Positions 21,761-33,800 of a DNA stretch of 64,000 bases are shown in pieces. Position numbers and translations under genes: made by a program. The notes beneath the pieces are model-generated. The model was not told the origin of the DNA. It searched no databases and was given only the letters and a program-made list of their open reading frames with translations. The DNA is from Zea mays. Its lineage: Eukaryota > Streptophyta > Magnoliopsida > Poales > Poaceae. Location: contig NC_050097.1 in NCBI RefSeq assembly GCF_902167145.1, positions 111,261,982-111,325,981 of the forward strand, written 5' to 3'. Positions within the stretch are counted from its first letter, which is position 1. Each line of letters starts with the position of its first letter.

Positions 21761-23166
21761 GCTGTGGCGGAACCACCCGAATTATTCCAGCTTAAGTGCC
21801 TAAGTCACGCCTCAGGGGCCGTAACACACTTAAATCGGAATAACCCGTCAGTCCCTCAGATCTAGTCTGATAGAGCCACTTAACCAGGATCAAATTCCAC
21901 AATCTCACTCGAAGGTGAGTCACAGAAGAAATACAATAAAACAGGAAACCTCAAATTAAGTGCTGAATTATTATATAGATATGAGTTTTTGAGTAGCAAA
22001 TAAGAGTTCACGAAATAAAATGCAGCGGATAATCGATGTCGTCGGTGTCGAGGAAATGGGCAAGGCCTAGCCCATTACTCCTCGTGCTCCTCTCCTGCCG
22101 GAGCAGCATCCCACTCGACCGTCCAACCCGGTGGCAGGGTGGTAGGCCAAGTCACACCATCAACCATTTCCTGAATGGTACCTGCAAAAATTATGCCACA
22201 ACCAAGGCTGAGTATACTAATATTCAGCTAGACTTACCCAGTGTGAGGAGTCTACTCCTCTACCCCTAGACTATGCAGCTGTTTGGCTGAGGGGGTTTGG
22301 TTTGCCAAAAGCACTAGCTGTTTCTAAAATCAATTTTTAGCTTTTCAATTTCTATCATCATTAACTTAGCTAGATTTGCTCCTTCTAAGCATACATGGTG
22401 ACAAGCATTTAGTTCAATCAACAAGTTATCTCATGTAACCTCATTTCACTTCTTACTCGATGCAGTACAAGGGGTCAAGCAGTCTCATTAGCTGCGAGAA
22501 GCAGACGATTCGAATCGAGTTTTAACCTTGCAAGGTAAACCTAAACACACGGCATGTCAGGGTACTCCGACCCCACACATGACAACCGTCCCCATCGATT
22601 CCCCGTTCGCGTCCAGGCCTCACCGCCTTAGCATACAATGCTCCACTGACCCCGGCTGCCGCCGTGCAGTGACCGCACTTGTACCCACCATAGCTAGCAT
22701 GGGAGACCCAGTCTCAGGTCGCATGAGGGATAAAGTCTGCGCCCGGCTTCACTCAGGTACTAGGTTTACCGGTTACCATTTTTCCCGGCATGTGCTTAGT
22801 ACGTTCAACGCTTGACTCTGGTATCCACACATTAATCCTTAATTCCTTTTTCCCGTCTCATGGACAAGGCATCCTCCCTGGATCCAAGTCCATAGACTAA
22901 CATAGATCCCGTTATCAAGATGAATACAATCAATTCCTGACCTCGCGCGAGCGCTTGAAAAATCACTCGACTTCTACCGAGATCCTGATTAGCAAGCAGC
23001 TACTCGACCTAGCATACTAGTATTCATCTCAAAAATGAATCCTAAGTTCATGCAACTAGAGGTTTCAAGAAACTCCTACACTTAAGTGCACATTACAATC
23101 CTACAAGCATTAAGTGTAGTAAAGTAGCATATAATAATACGGTTATGCATATAAATCGGGGCTTGC

Positions 23167-23289
23167 CTTCAATAGCTGGGGCTGCAGGGAGATCCTCGAT
23201 AGCAGCCTCGGAAGCTTGCTCCTGGTCCTCCTCTTGGACAGATCCTTGCTCGGGGATGAGCACGTACTCTCCGTCGGCAAGATTACAAT
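23167..23289 (-). other. Predicted leader exon 2 in the E1 5' LTR (GC-type donor)
   Basis: 123 nt, no ATG. The upstream boundary is TTCATTAG (AG at 23291-23290) and the downstream boundary GAAG|GCAAGC with GC at 23166-23165, matching the consensus of GC-AG introns. One open frame is acidic (EYVLIPEQG...EDLPAAP), another is basic (SKRRTRSKLPRLLSR). Joined to the AG|ATG acceptors, the basic frame is in phase with ORF0 and gag, but it has no ATG upstream, so a non-coding leader role is equally possible. Predicted by eye only. Confidence 0.55.
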
Positions 23290-25049
23290 CTAATGAATGC
23301 AGTGCGTAAGATACATGCATGATATGATATGTGCTTTAGAAATTAAAACTTTTGATGGTGTATGATCTACTTGAGTTAGATAAAGTTAAACCTTACTTAT
23401 GTAAGACCTTTGGGTGGTATACTTGGTAAATTGGGTCAAACTTAGCTAAGGTAAGTGGTAGGTTTATTTTCTTTGGGTTCCACTGAATTCTTTTTAAAGC
23501 CTTAGTGAGTTTGACAAGAATTCAAGTTGGACTTATTGGAGTGAGATTTATTTCTCCCTTCTTTTTCTTTATTCTCTTGAAGTTTTTGGAGTGGGTTTGA
23601 ACTACAAGTTATCTTAGTAAATTTCCAAGAATTCTGTAAAAATTACAGTGGCTTATTACTGGTGTAAAATTTTCTGTCTCAAAATTTGGGGTTCAAAAAG
23701 TGAATAGTTTTCTCTGGACAAAAATACCAAATTTTAGGGCAGAAGGGGTGAATTGAACTACAACTATCAATTAATTGTAGGTAATTCTCTAAGACTTATT
23801 TTTGCTGGCATTTAGATGCTATAACATGACTTGGCACAGAATTCTAGTCATTAATTCTTATTAGTTATTTTACTGGGATTTTCTAAGTTTCTTGGCCCAA
23901 GGGGTGCTTTCTACTACCACTATATTTGAAAAATATCAAACAATAGACTTCTGATTTTTCTTAGCTTCTATTTTGTGCAAGAGCAATCATTCTGAAGTTT
24001 GGCATCTTTTTGCTTAAGGGAAGGGGTGGTATGCATTAATTGGATTAAATGGCCTTTCTTATAAAATATTAGCAATATGTATTATTTTGCATCTTTTTAA
24101 TGAGTTTGTATTTTTCTCTGGTGGCCTATCTTATTATTGACCTAGAAAAATTTTATTTGCCCATTATTGCATTATTATGGGTTATTCATGATTTATTTAG
24201 AAAATGACTCATTATCATATTACACTTATTTACCCTACTTAAAATGATGGGCTAGGGTGTTCATTATTTTTGCAGTGGGGTTCTTGTGGTTATAAGTCCA
24301 CTGGATTTTTATTAACAATTTTGGGTCTGGTTTTGTAATTCTACTAATTGATTTCTAGTTGAAATAATGCTAAATAACACATTCCACTTTAAAACTGATC
24401 TGGACTAGAGGTCCCTTTATTTTTCTTAGGTTCTCTGTTACTTAAGTAAACTATGAAAAATAATTTCACTCACTGTTCATTTATTTCTAATGCCTTTCTG
24501 ATTTTCCGAAGTTTTGGGCAGAAATGGCTTTTAATGGATATCTACACTATATTCTTCAATGCTGGGGTTCTTACTATTTTTAAACAGTGCTTAAATGAGG
24601 GTTGAACATCTACAAATTTTCTTAGGTTCAGCACAGAAGCAAAACTAATTTCCCTTAATTAAACAAGGTTCGGTCAGTTTCTGTTTTTAATTTTAAACTC
24701 TAAAATTAGAACAGAAAGCATAAGGTTCATTATTTTTAAATGATAACTCATATTATTCAGGGTCTAGCAAAATTAGTTTGACAACTTTTGTGTAGAATTC
24801 ATCAAGTTATGGATTTTCTAAGTTCTCTGTTTATTAAAAAGATTAAACAAAATTGATTAAATGGAAAACTACTTTGCAACGGGGTCCCTGGCGGGTGTTT
24901 TAAGTTTTCCTCACAGTGAGTCCCTGGGCTACTATTTAAATGAGTCACTGACATTGCAGAAAACCCCCTAGGTCCTTCTAATCCTAACCCGAGGTCCTTT
25001 CCCCAATTTGAACAGTGCCCGCGGCGGAAGAAAGGGCAAAGGGGCTTAC

Positions 25050-25545
25050 CGGCGGCGAGATTGCTCCGGTGAGGTGGTCGAGGATGTAGGGGAGGTCTCG
25101 GGGATCACAACGATGTGCGGGTCGCCGTCGGGGGTGGTCGGAGTTGGCCGGTCCACGTGCGCAGGCGGGGGAGCTCGTCGGCGGCGAGGAGTCCGACCTA
25201 TCCAGGGCGAAATTGACCAATCAAATGGGTCAGAGAGCTTCACCAGGGATCAAGGAAGGTGTGCGCACGAGGAATTGAAGAATGGCTCACCGGAGAGCTC
25301 GGTCCACGCGTGCAGGCGGGCGACCGAAGTCCGGCGAGGGTGATCTCGGGCTTCCGGTGAAGTTCTGCCGGGTTCGAGGGCTTGGAGAGCTTCACGGGCC
25401 TATGGTGGAGCTAACTGAAGCACTGGCGCGACTTGAGGGCGACTGGAGTGGGCTGGCCATGGTGGCCGAAGCTCTGGCGGCAATGGCGGGCGGAAAAGAG
25501 CTCGCCGGAGCTAAGGAGGGGTGGCTGGCCGGTGATGGTGAGCGC
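25050..25545 (-). other. Predicted leader exon 1 of E1 (GC-rich, nearly AUG-free)
   Basis: Runs from about 30 bp downstream of the TATA box to the donor CCG|GTAAGC (GT at 25049-25048). GC-rich against AT-rich flanks, as monocot exons are against introns. In about 495 nt the only ATG on the sense strand is at 25460-25458, and the other LTR lacks it. The transcription start is inferred, not seen. Confidence 0.5.
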
Positions 25546-25573
25546 GGGGAGGAGTGAGGCGCGCCCGGGGAGG

Positions 25574-25580
25574 TTTTATA
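25574..25580 (-). promoter_or_regulatory. TATA box of the E1 5' LTR
   Basis: TATAAAA in CCTATAAAACC on the minus strand, conserved in position with the 3' LTR and S3. This is the likely promoter of E1 genomic RNA. The matching place in both E2 LTRs is degraded to CTTTAAGAC (about 28650 and 50980). Confidence 0.75.
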
Positions 25581-28500
25581 GGCGCGGGCGAGCACGGCCG
25601 AGGGCGGGGCTCTGACAAGCGCTCGGGGCGTGCGCGGCGAACACCAGTGCACGCTCTGGCGCCTGACACAGCGTCGAGCACGAGGCAGCGCAGAGAGAGG
25701 TCGAGTTCAAGCGCGGATTGGCTCTAAATCTTTGAGATTTTGGCCATAATCCCGTTGAGAGATCTCTTCCTCTCAGGTCCCCTTGTCGTTTTTGTGTGGA
25801 GGCTAGCAGGTTTGGTTGACTGGATTAGGAGATAGAGAGGGAAGAAATCTGGTTTGTCTCACTGCCGCACACAGGAAGAAGATCTCTGGTTTGACGTGTC
25901 CGAGGCACGCGTCCCAATGCCATCTTCTGGCAGGCGACAGAGGGGTTAGTTAGGCACGTTTTTGTTAATGGGGTCATTAGGATTTGAGTTAGGGATCAAG
26001 GTGAACACGATTGATCTTTGGCTCAAGGTCTGAAATTCAGAATTCTGAAATTCAGAATTTCCTATTGAGTCCCCACATGAGAAGCTTGCTTGGGGTTTTA
26101 TTTGAATTATTTTGGCCAAGCTTCTTCAATCTTTATTGTTGCTTATTAAATATACTTCAATGTTTATAATTGGCCCAAGCCATGATTCTAAATTTTTCAT
26201 ACCCTTTTCCCCATTCTCTTGAATTTTGCTCATAGGGCTCAATTAGGGTTTTTGTTGGGGTTGCACATTTTGCCTTTTTGAAAAACCCATTTGTTTTGAA
26301 CATGATACTTTTAAGTATAGGCTTGGTGGATCCTTTATTCTTAAGTCAATTTGATGTTCATACTTAAATTTGGTTCACATAAGATGATGGTTCATGGGTT
26401 AGCACTTTGAGAGAAACCCTAGGTGACACTGGGGTGTCACATTAGCAATTATAATTGGATGGTGAATGATTAAATTAATAAGGTAAAGCTTAACCTTACT
26501 ACTAGAAATTTTGGTGGTACACTTAGCCATTTAGGTCAAGTTTGGTTAGGTTAAATGGTTAGATTCTTTTAGTGTTCCGTTGATTTCCTTTTTATGTTTT
26601 AGTGAAAGTTTATTGTAATTTCTGGCTGAATTCAATAGGGTGAGATTCATTATTCTTCCAAATTTCTCTCTTCTTTCCCTTTTCTCTTATGTTTTAAGGT
26701 GGGTTTGAACTACAATCTAGCTTTATAAATTTCCACAAATTCTGCAAAAAATTACAATAGCTTCTCACTGGTGTATAACTCTCTGTCTCAAAAATTGGAG
26801 CTCAAAAAGTTAAGGGTTCTCTTTGTACAAAATTATCAAATCTTAGGGCAGAGGGGGTGCTTTGAACTACAACTCTCCTTTAACAGTGGATTATTCCCTA
26901 AGGCTTATTTTTGCTGGCATTTAGGTGTAATAACATGACTTTGTACCAATATTTAGCCACTAATACTTATTAGTTATTTTACTATGATTTCCTAAAGTTT
27001 TTTTGGCCAAAGTGGTGCTTTCTACTACCACTATACTTGAAAAATGTCAAACACTAGATTTCTAATTTTTCCTATCTTCTTATTTGTGCAAGAGCAATCA
27101 TTCTAGAATTTGGCAACTTTTTGCTTAAGGGAAGAGGGGGTAGAAATTCTTGGATTATATGGCCTTTTTTCATGGGGTAGGAGGTAATGGGTGTTATCTT
27201 ATATTTTTGAATAGGTTTTGTATTTTTCTCTGGTGGTCTACTTCATCAATAGTTGGGTAAAAATTCATTTGCCTACTGTTGCACAATTTTAGACTTTCTT
27301 ATGATTTAATTAGAACATGGGCCAAAACCATATTTGAATTGTTCAGCTCACTTATTGTGAGGGGCTGGGGTGTTTATTATTTTTGTAGTGGTGTTCTAGT
27401 AGTTAGGAGTCTACTGAATTTTCTCTATCCTTTTTACAATGGTCCTTGCATTTTTAATCATGGTTTTCCTTGGTTTCTTAGTGCCTGATAAATATTTAAC
27501 CCTGGATTAACTTGGGACTAGGGTTCTCTGTATTTTTCCTAGGTTCCTCATCACTTAAGTATACTAGGAAAATATGCTCCTTCTCTGTTTATTATTTTCC
27601 ACTACCTTTCTTAATTTTCTAAGTTTTGGACAGATATAGTTTTTAATAGCAAAACTTTAGTTAATCTTGTATACTAGGGTGCTTAGTATTTTTTAGCAGT
27701 GCCTAAGTTGGGTATGTACCTCTACAAATTTTCTTGAGCCTAGCACAGAAGCATTTCTATTTTCTTTATATTAATAAGGTTTAGATAGTTTCCCTATTTA
27801 ATTCAAAACTCTAAAAATTAACACAAAAAATGGGGTTCAGTATTTTTGTTTGATGGTTCATATTATTTTGAAACCAGCAAAGTTGGTTTGACTAATTTTG
27901 GATAAATATTCTTCAAGTTATAAATTTCCTAAGTTCTTTGTTCATTAAAAAGAATAATCGAAAATAGTTAAATGGAAACTAACTTTGCATCGGGTCCCTG
28001 GCGATTGCTTTCAAATTCCCTTACAGACTAGTCCTCGGGTCACTATTTAAATGTGCCACTGACAGTTCAGAAAACCCCCTAGGGTTTTGCTAAACCTAAC
28101 CCGAGGTCCTTCTCCCAAATAAACAGTACTCGCGGCGGAGGAAAGGGCGGAGGGGCTTACCGACGGTGAGATTGCTCCGGTGAGGTGGTCGAGGGCGTAG
28201 GGGAGGTCGTGACGGTCACACCGATGTGCGGATCGTCTGCGGGGATAGCGGAGTAGGCCGGTCCACGTGCGCAGGCGGGGGAGCTCGTCGGCGGCGAGGG
28301 CTCTGGCCTATCCTGGGCGGTAGAGTTCAATTAAATTGGTCAGTGAGCTTCACTAGGTGCTAGGGAAGGCATAGGCGCGAGGAATTGGAGAATGGCTCAC
28401 CGGATAGCTCGGCCTACATGCGGTGGCGGGCAACAGAAGTCCGATGACAGTGATCTTGCTGTTCCGGTGAGGCAGGGCTTTAATCCTTGCTTGGAGAAGC

Positions 28501-29512
28501 TTCACGGCTCCCCGGGGAAGCTGTCCAAGGGCTCGATTGAGGTTGAGGGTTTCTGGAAATGGCTGGCCACAGTGGCCGGCGCTCGGGTGGCTCGGGCGGG
28601 TGGCGCAAAGAGAGTGCGGAGTGAGGTGAGGCAAGTCTGGGGGTGGTCTTAAAGGCGTAGGCGAGCACGACTGAGGGGTGGCTCTGACACGCGCTTGGGG
28701 TGTGCGCAGGCGAGCGCCAGTGCGCGCTCTGGCGCCTAGGCACGGCGTCGAGCACGAGGCAGCGCAGAGAGAGGTCAAGTTCAAGCGTAGATTGGCTCCA
28801 AATCTTTGCGATTATTGCCATGATTCCGTTGAGAGATCTCTTCCCCTGACATTCCTTTGTTGTTTGTGTGTGGAGGCTTATGGGTTTTGCTGACTGGAGC
28901 CAAAGATATGGAGTGATGAAGTTTGGTTTGTCTCACTGCTGAACTCCAAGAGAAAATCCCAGATTTGACGTGTCTAGGGCACGAATCGTGATGCCATCTT
29001 CACACACATTGCAGAGGGGTTAGTTTAGAACAATTTTGTCAATGGGGACTCAAGGATTTGAGCTAGGGATCAAGGTGAACGTGCTCAAGTTCTAGGTGAG
29101 GGCTAAAATTCAGCAATCTGAATTTCAGATTTTCCCTAGAGAGCTACCACTTGGATGGCATTTTTGGGGATTTTAATCAATTATTTTGGCCAAACTTTTA
29201 TAACAATTATTGTAGCTTAATTAGTGTATTTCAACTTTTATAATTGGCCTAAGCCATGATTCCATGTTTTTCATGGTCTTTTTAACAATTTCTTCCTTTC
29301 TACTTAAATGGTCTAATTAGGGTTGTTCTAGGGTTTAAACATTTTCCCATTTTGAATGCATGATATGATTTAGGCATGAGTCTTTAGGACAAAAGAATTA
29401 GTTGAATTTTTGCTCTTAAGTTTTTGGTGTCTTTTTCTCAATTTGATTCACATGAAATAATGGTTCTTGAGTTAGCACTAAGAAGAACTCTGGGAATTAC
29501 TGGGGTGTTACA

Positions 29513-29529
29513 GCCTTCCCCCCTTAAAG
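29513..29529 (-). other. E2 polypurine tract
   Basis: Minus strand AAGGGGGGAAGGC next to the 3' LTR, the same as in E1. Confidence 0.8.
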
Positions 29530-29768
29530 GAATCTTGTCCCGAGATTTGGGTCGGAGTCCTTTGGGGTGAAGCGAAGGTTAAGGCTTGCTTGAATTTGGT
29601 GGTTTGTTCATTAAGGTTCTTCTTAGTAAACTGCTCTTCGAATGTCATCTTCTTTGCAACTTCAGAAGGAAGTCCTCTTAGTTTTAGTCTTACAACTAAC
29701 TCATTTTTTTGTTAAGGTCATTTTTCTTATATTTAGATTCAAAGGGCAGGGGGAGGGGTTGGGCATGG

Positions 29769-30859
29769 TTACGTACCAATTCCCTTAGGTAGACAATCGG
29801 GGAAATTCGAACGTAGAAATTCCTCAGTCTCCCAAGTAGCCTCTTCCTCTGAGTGATTACTCCATTAGATCTTATACATTTTGATTGATTTAGCCCGAGT
29901 TGATCTTTCTTTGCAATCTAGAACCTTGGAAGGATACTCTTGGTATGATAGATCTGGCTCTATTTCCACTTCTGGTTCTGTTATGATCTCGGTCGGCAAT
30001 CGAACATATTTCTTCAGTTGGGATACATGGAATACATTGTGGATGGCAGACATTTTTGGAGGTAACTTCAATTTGTATGCCATGGGTCCACATGCTTCCA
30101 CGATCTCATAAGGTCCAATGTAGCAAGGGGCTAACTCGCCTTTGATCCCAAACCTTTGCACTCCTTTGGTGGGTGATACTTTCAGATATACGGAATCTCC
30201 CACTTCAAACTGGAGGGGTTTTCTTCTCTTATCATGGTAACTCTTCTGCCTGGCTTGAGCAGCTTCTAGATTTTTCCTGATTAGTTTGTCTTTCCTTTCG
30301 GCTTCAGTCACTAAGTTAGGTCCAAAAAATTCTCTTTCTCCAGGCTAAGACCAATTGATGGGTGTTTGACACCTTCTTCCATATAGGGCTTCAAAAGGTA
30401 TCATCCTTAGGCTGGATTGATAACTGTTGTTATAAGCAAACTCTGCCAAAGAGAGGTACTTATCCCAGTTCTTGCCGCAATCAATCATACAAGCCCTTAG
30501 CATATCTTCAAGAATTTGATTGACCCTTTCGGTCTGACCATCAGTCTGTGGGTGGTAAGCTGAACTCCTTATTAGCTTGGTTCCCAAAGACTCTTGCAAT
30601 TGTTCCCAAAATCTAGCAACAAATTGGGCTCCTCGGTCAGAGACAATGGTCCGGGGTAATCCGTGCAAACACACGATTCGATCAATATACAGCTCTGCAT
30701 ACTTCTGAGTCTTATCGGTGGTGTGCACTGGAAGAAAATGTGCCACTTTTGTCAATCGGTCCACGATGACCCAAATTGAATCATGATGCCGAGAGGTGTT
30801 GGGCAGACCCACAATAAAATCCATGCTGATGTCATCCCATTTCCATGAAGGTATTGATA
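29769..30859 (-). pseudogene. E2 integrase core and chromodomain (left part)
   Basis: Minus-strand reading MDFIVGLPNTSRHH, VSDRGAQFVARFWEQ, AYHPQTDGQTERVN (complete D, D, E), then FGIKGELAPCYIGPYE and the start of the chromodomain SKVLDCKERSTRAKS. A TAA replaces a Gln codon in the middle of the chromodomain (29865-29867), and another stop lies near 30345. The frame would end at 29769-29771. The N-terminal zinc-binding part lies 4.7 kb to the right because solo LTR S3 is inserted after 30864. Confidence 0.88.
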
Positions 30860-30864
30860 GGGGC

Positions 30865-33800
30865 TATGGCGGAACCGCCCGAATTATTCCAGCTTAAGTG
30901 CCTAGGTCACGCCCCAGGGGTCGTAACACACTTAAATCGGAATAACCCGTCAGTCCCTCAGATCCAGTCTGATAAAGCCACTTAACCAGAATCAAATTCC
31001 ACAATCTCACTCGAAGGTGAGTCACAGAAGAAATACAATAAAGCAGGAAACCTCAAATTGAAGTACTGAATTATTACATAGATCGGAGTTTTTCAAGTAG
31101 CAATTAAAAGTTCACAAAATGAAATGCAGCGGATAATCGATGTCGTCGATAGCGAGGAAATGGGCAAGGCCTAGCCCACTACTCCTCATGCTCCTCTCCT
31201 GCCGGAGCAGCATCCCACTCGACCGTCCAACCCGGTGGCAGGGTGGTAGGCCAAGTCACACCATACCGTATCCTGAAGCATACCTACAAAAATTATGCCA
31301 CAAGCAAGGCTGAGTATACTAATACTCAGCTAGACTTACCCGGTGTGAGGAAACTACTCCTCTACCTCTAGACCATGCAGCTATTTGGCTGAGGGGTTTG
31401 GTTTGCCAAAAGCACTAGCTGAGTCCAAAATCAATCTTTTAGCTTTTCAGTTTCTAGTATTATTATCTTAGCTAAGTTTGCTCCTTCTAAGCATACATGG
31501 TAGCAAGCATTTAGTGCAATCAACAAGTTTCTCATGTAAACCTCATTTCACTTCTTACTCGATGTAGTACAAGGGGTCAAACAGTCTCATTAGCTGCGAG
31601 AAGCAGACGATTCGAATTGAGTTTTAACCTTGCAAGGTAAACCTAAACACACGACATGTAGGAGCACTCCGTCCCCACACATGTCAACCGTCCCCATCGA
31701 TTCCCCGTTCGCGTCCAGGCCTCACCGCCTTGGCATACAATGCTCCACTGACCCCGGCTGCCGCCATGCAGTGACCGCACTTGTACCCACCATAGCTAGC
31801 ATGGGAGACCCAGTCTCAGGTCGCGTGAGGGATAAAGTCTGCGCCCGGCTTCACTCAGGTACTAGGTTTATCGGTTACCATATTTCCTGAAATGTGCTTA
31901 GTACGTTCAAAAGCTTGACTCAGGTATCCACACATTAATCCTTAATTCCTTTTTCCCGTCTCATGGACAAGGCATCCTCCCTGGATCCAAGTCCATAGAC
32001 TAACATAGATCCCGTTATCAAGATGAACACAATCAATTCCTAACCTCGCACGAGTGCTAGAAAAATCACTCGACTTCTATCGAGATCCTGATTAGCATAG
32101 CAGCTACTCGACCTAGCATACTAGTATTCATCTAAAAAGGAATCCTAAGTTCATGCAACTAAGGTTTCAAGCAACTCCTACACTTAAGTGCACATTGCAA
32201 TCCTACAAACATTAAGTGTAGTAAAGTAGCATATAATAACACGGTTATGCATAAAACCGGGGCTTGCCTTCAATAGCTGGGGCTGCGGGGAGATCCTCGA
32301 TGGCAGCCTCGGGAGCTTGCTCCTGGTCTTCCTCTTGGACAATTCCTTGCTCGGGGATGAGCACATACTCTCCGTCAGCGAGATTGCAATCTAATGAATG
32401 CAATGAGTAAGATATATGCATGGCATGATATGTAATTTAGCAATTTAAACCTTGATGTTGACTAATCTACTTGAATCAGGTAGAGTTAACTCTTGCTACT
32501 AAGGATCTTGGTGGTATATTTAGTAATTTAGATCACACTCAGTTAAATAAAGTGGTAAGTCCAATTTGGTGTTCCACTGAATTCTTTTTAAAGCCTTAGT
32601 GAGAATTTGATAAGATTTCTAGTTGAACTTATTGGGGCGGGGTTTATCTTTTATTTCTTTCCCTCTATTTCTTTTATGTTTTTAGAGTGGGTTTGAACTA
32701 CAAGTTGTCTCAATAAATTTCCAAAAATTCTGCAAACATTACAGTGGCTTCTTATTGGTGTATAATTCTCTACCCTAAAATTTGGAGCTTAAAAAGTAAG
32801 TGGTTCTTTCTGTATAGAATTATCAAATGCTAGAGCAGAAGGGGTGGTTTGAACTACAACTACCATTTAACAGAAGGTTATTTCTTAAGACATATTTTTG
32901 CTGGCATCTAGATGTTATAACATGACTTTGCACAAAGTTTTAGCCATTAATACTTATTAGTTATTTTACCATAATTTTCTAAAATTTCTAGCCAATGGGG
33001 TGCTTTCTACTACCACTATATTTGAAAAATATCAAACAACAGATTTCTGATTTTTCCTAGCTTCTTCTTTGCGCAAGAACAATCATTCTGAAGTTTGGCA
33101 TCTTTTTGCTTAAGGGAGGGGGTGGTAGGAATTATTTGAATTAAATGACCTTTTTCATGAAGTATTGGCAATAGGTATTATTTTGCATCTTTCAAATGGG
33201 TTTGCATTTTTCTCTGGTGACCTATCTCATTATTGATCTAGCAAAATTTTATTTGCCCATTATTGCATCATTTTTGGGTTGCTCATGATTTAATTGAAAT
33301 ATGCCTCATTATCAAGTTTTATTTGTTTACCCTACTTAAAATGATGGGCTGGGGTGTTTATTATTTTTGCAGTGGTGTCTTGGTGGTTACAAGTCCACTG
33401 GATTTTTATTAACAATTTTGGGTCTGATTTTATAACTCCAATAATTGTTTTCTTGTTGGAAAAATGCTAAATAAAACATTCCACTTTAATTCTGTTCTGG
33501 ACTAGTGGTCTTTTTATTTTTCCTAGGTTCTCTGTTACTTAAGTAGGTTAGGAAAAATAATTGCACTCACTGTTCATTAATTCCTAATGCCTTTCTGATT
33601 TCCCTAAGTTTTGGACAAAAATGGCTTTTAATAGATATCCCGACTCAAATTTTCAATACTGGGGTTCCCACTATTTTTAAACAGTGTTTCAATGGGGTTT
33701 GAACATCTATAATTTTTTTAGGTTCAGCACAGAAGCATAACAAATTTTCTTTAATTAAATAAGGTTTGGTCAGTTTCTGTATTTAATTCTAAACTCTAAA

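Larger units (their letters stand above)
10895..26441 (-). mobile_element. E1: full-length chromodomain Ty3/gypsy (Tekay/Del-like)
   Basis: 15,547 bp with an exact TSD TTAGC (10890-10894 and 26442-26446) inside the E2 LTR. Both LTRs are 4679 bp (10895-15573 and 21763-26441). Minus-strand order: 5' LTR, PBS 21748-21760, ORF0, gag-protease, RT-RNase H, integrase-chromodomain, PPT 15574-15590, 3' LTR. In sampled stretches the LTRs differ by a few bases per hundred, fewer than those of E2. Every ORF carries at least one stop or frameshift, so it is recently inserted but not autonomous today. It belongs to the same family as E2 and S3. Confidence 0.95.
21763..26441 (-). repeat. E1 5' LTR (promoter copy)
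   Basis: 4679 bp, plus-strand ends TGTGGCGGAACC and GGTGTCACA. With the TATA box at 25574-25580 only about 0.86 kb is U3, leaving about 3.8 kb of transcribed leader inside the LTR. That leader contains the GC-rich block 25050-25545, an AT-rich block to 23290, the 123-nt segment 23167-23289 and about 1.4 kb to the LTR end. It carries no ORF with a convincing ATG on the sense strand. Confidence 0.95.
8705..29512 (-). repeat. E2 3' LTR, interrupted by a TRIM and by E1
   Basis: LTR segments are 8705-8751, 9362-10894 and 26447-29512; the duplicated TSD bases flank the inserts. The plus-strand left end reads TATGGTAGAACCG and the right end GGGGTGTTACA. The right LTR of E2 (47186-51841) carries the uninterrupted sequence at both insertion points, which proves the insertions. 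The segment 26447-28080 is AT-rich and non-coding; 28160-28660 is GC-rich and corresponds to exon 1 of the predicted leader. Confidence 0.9.
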
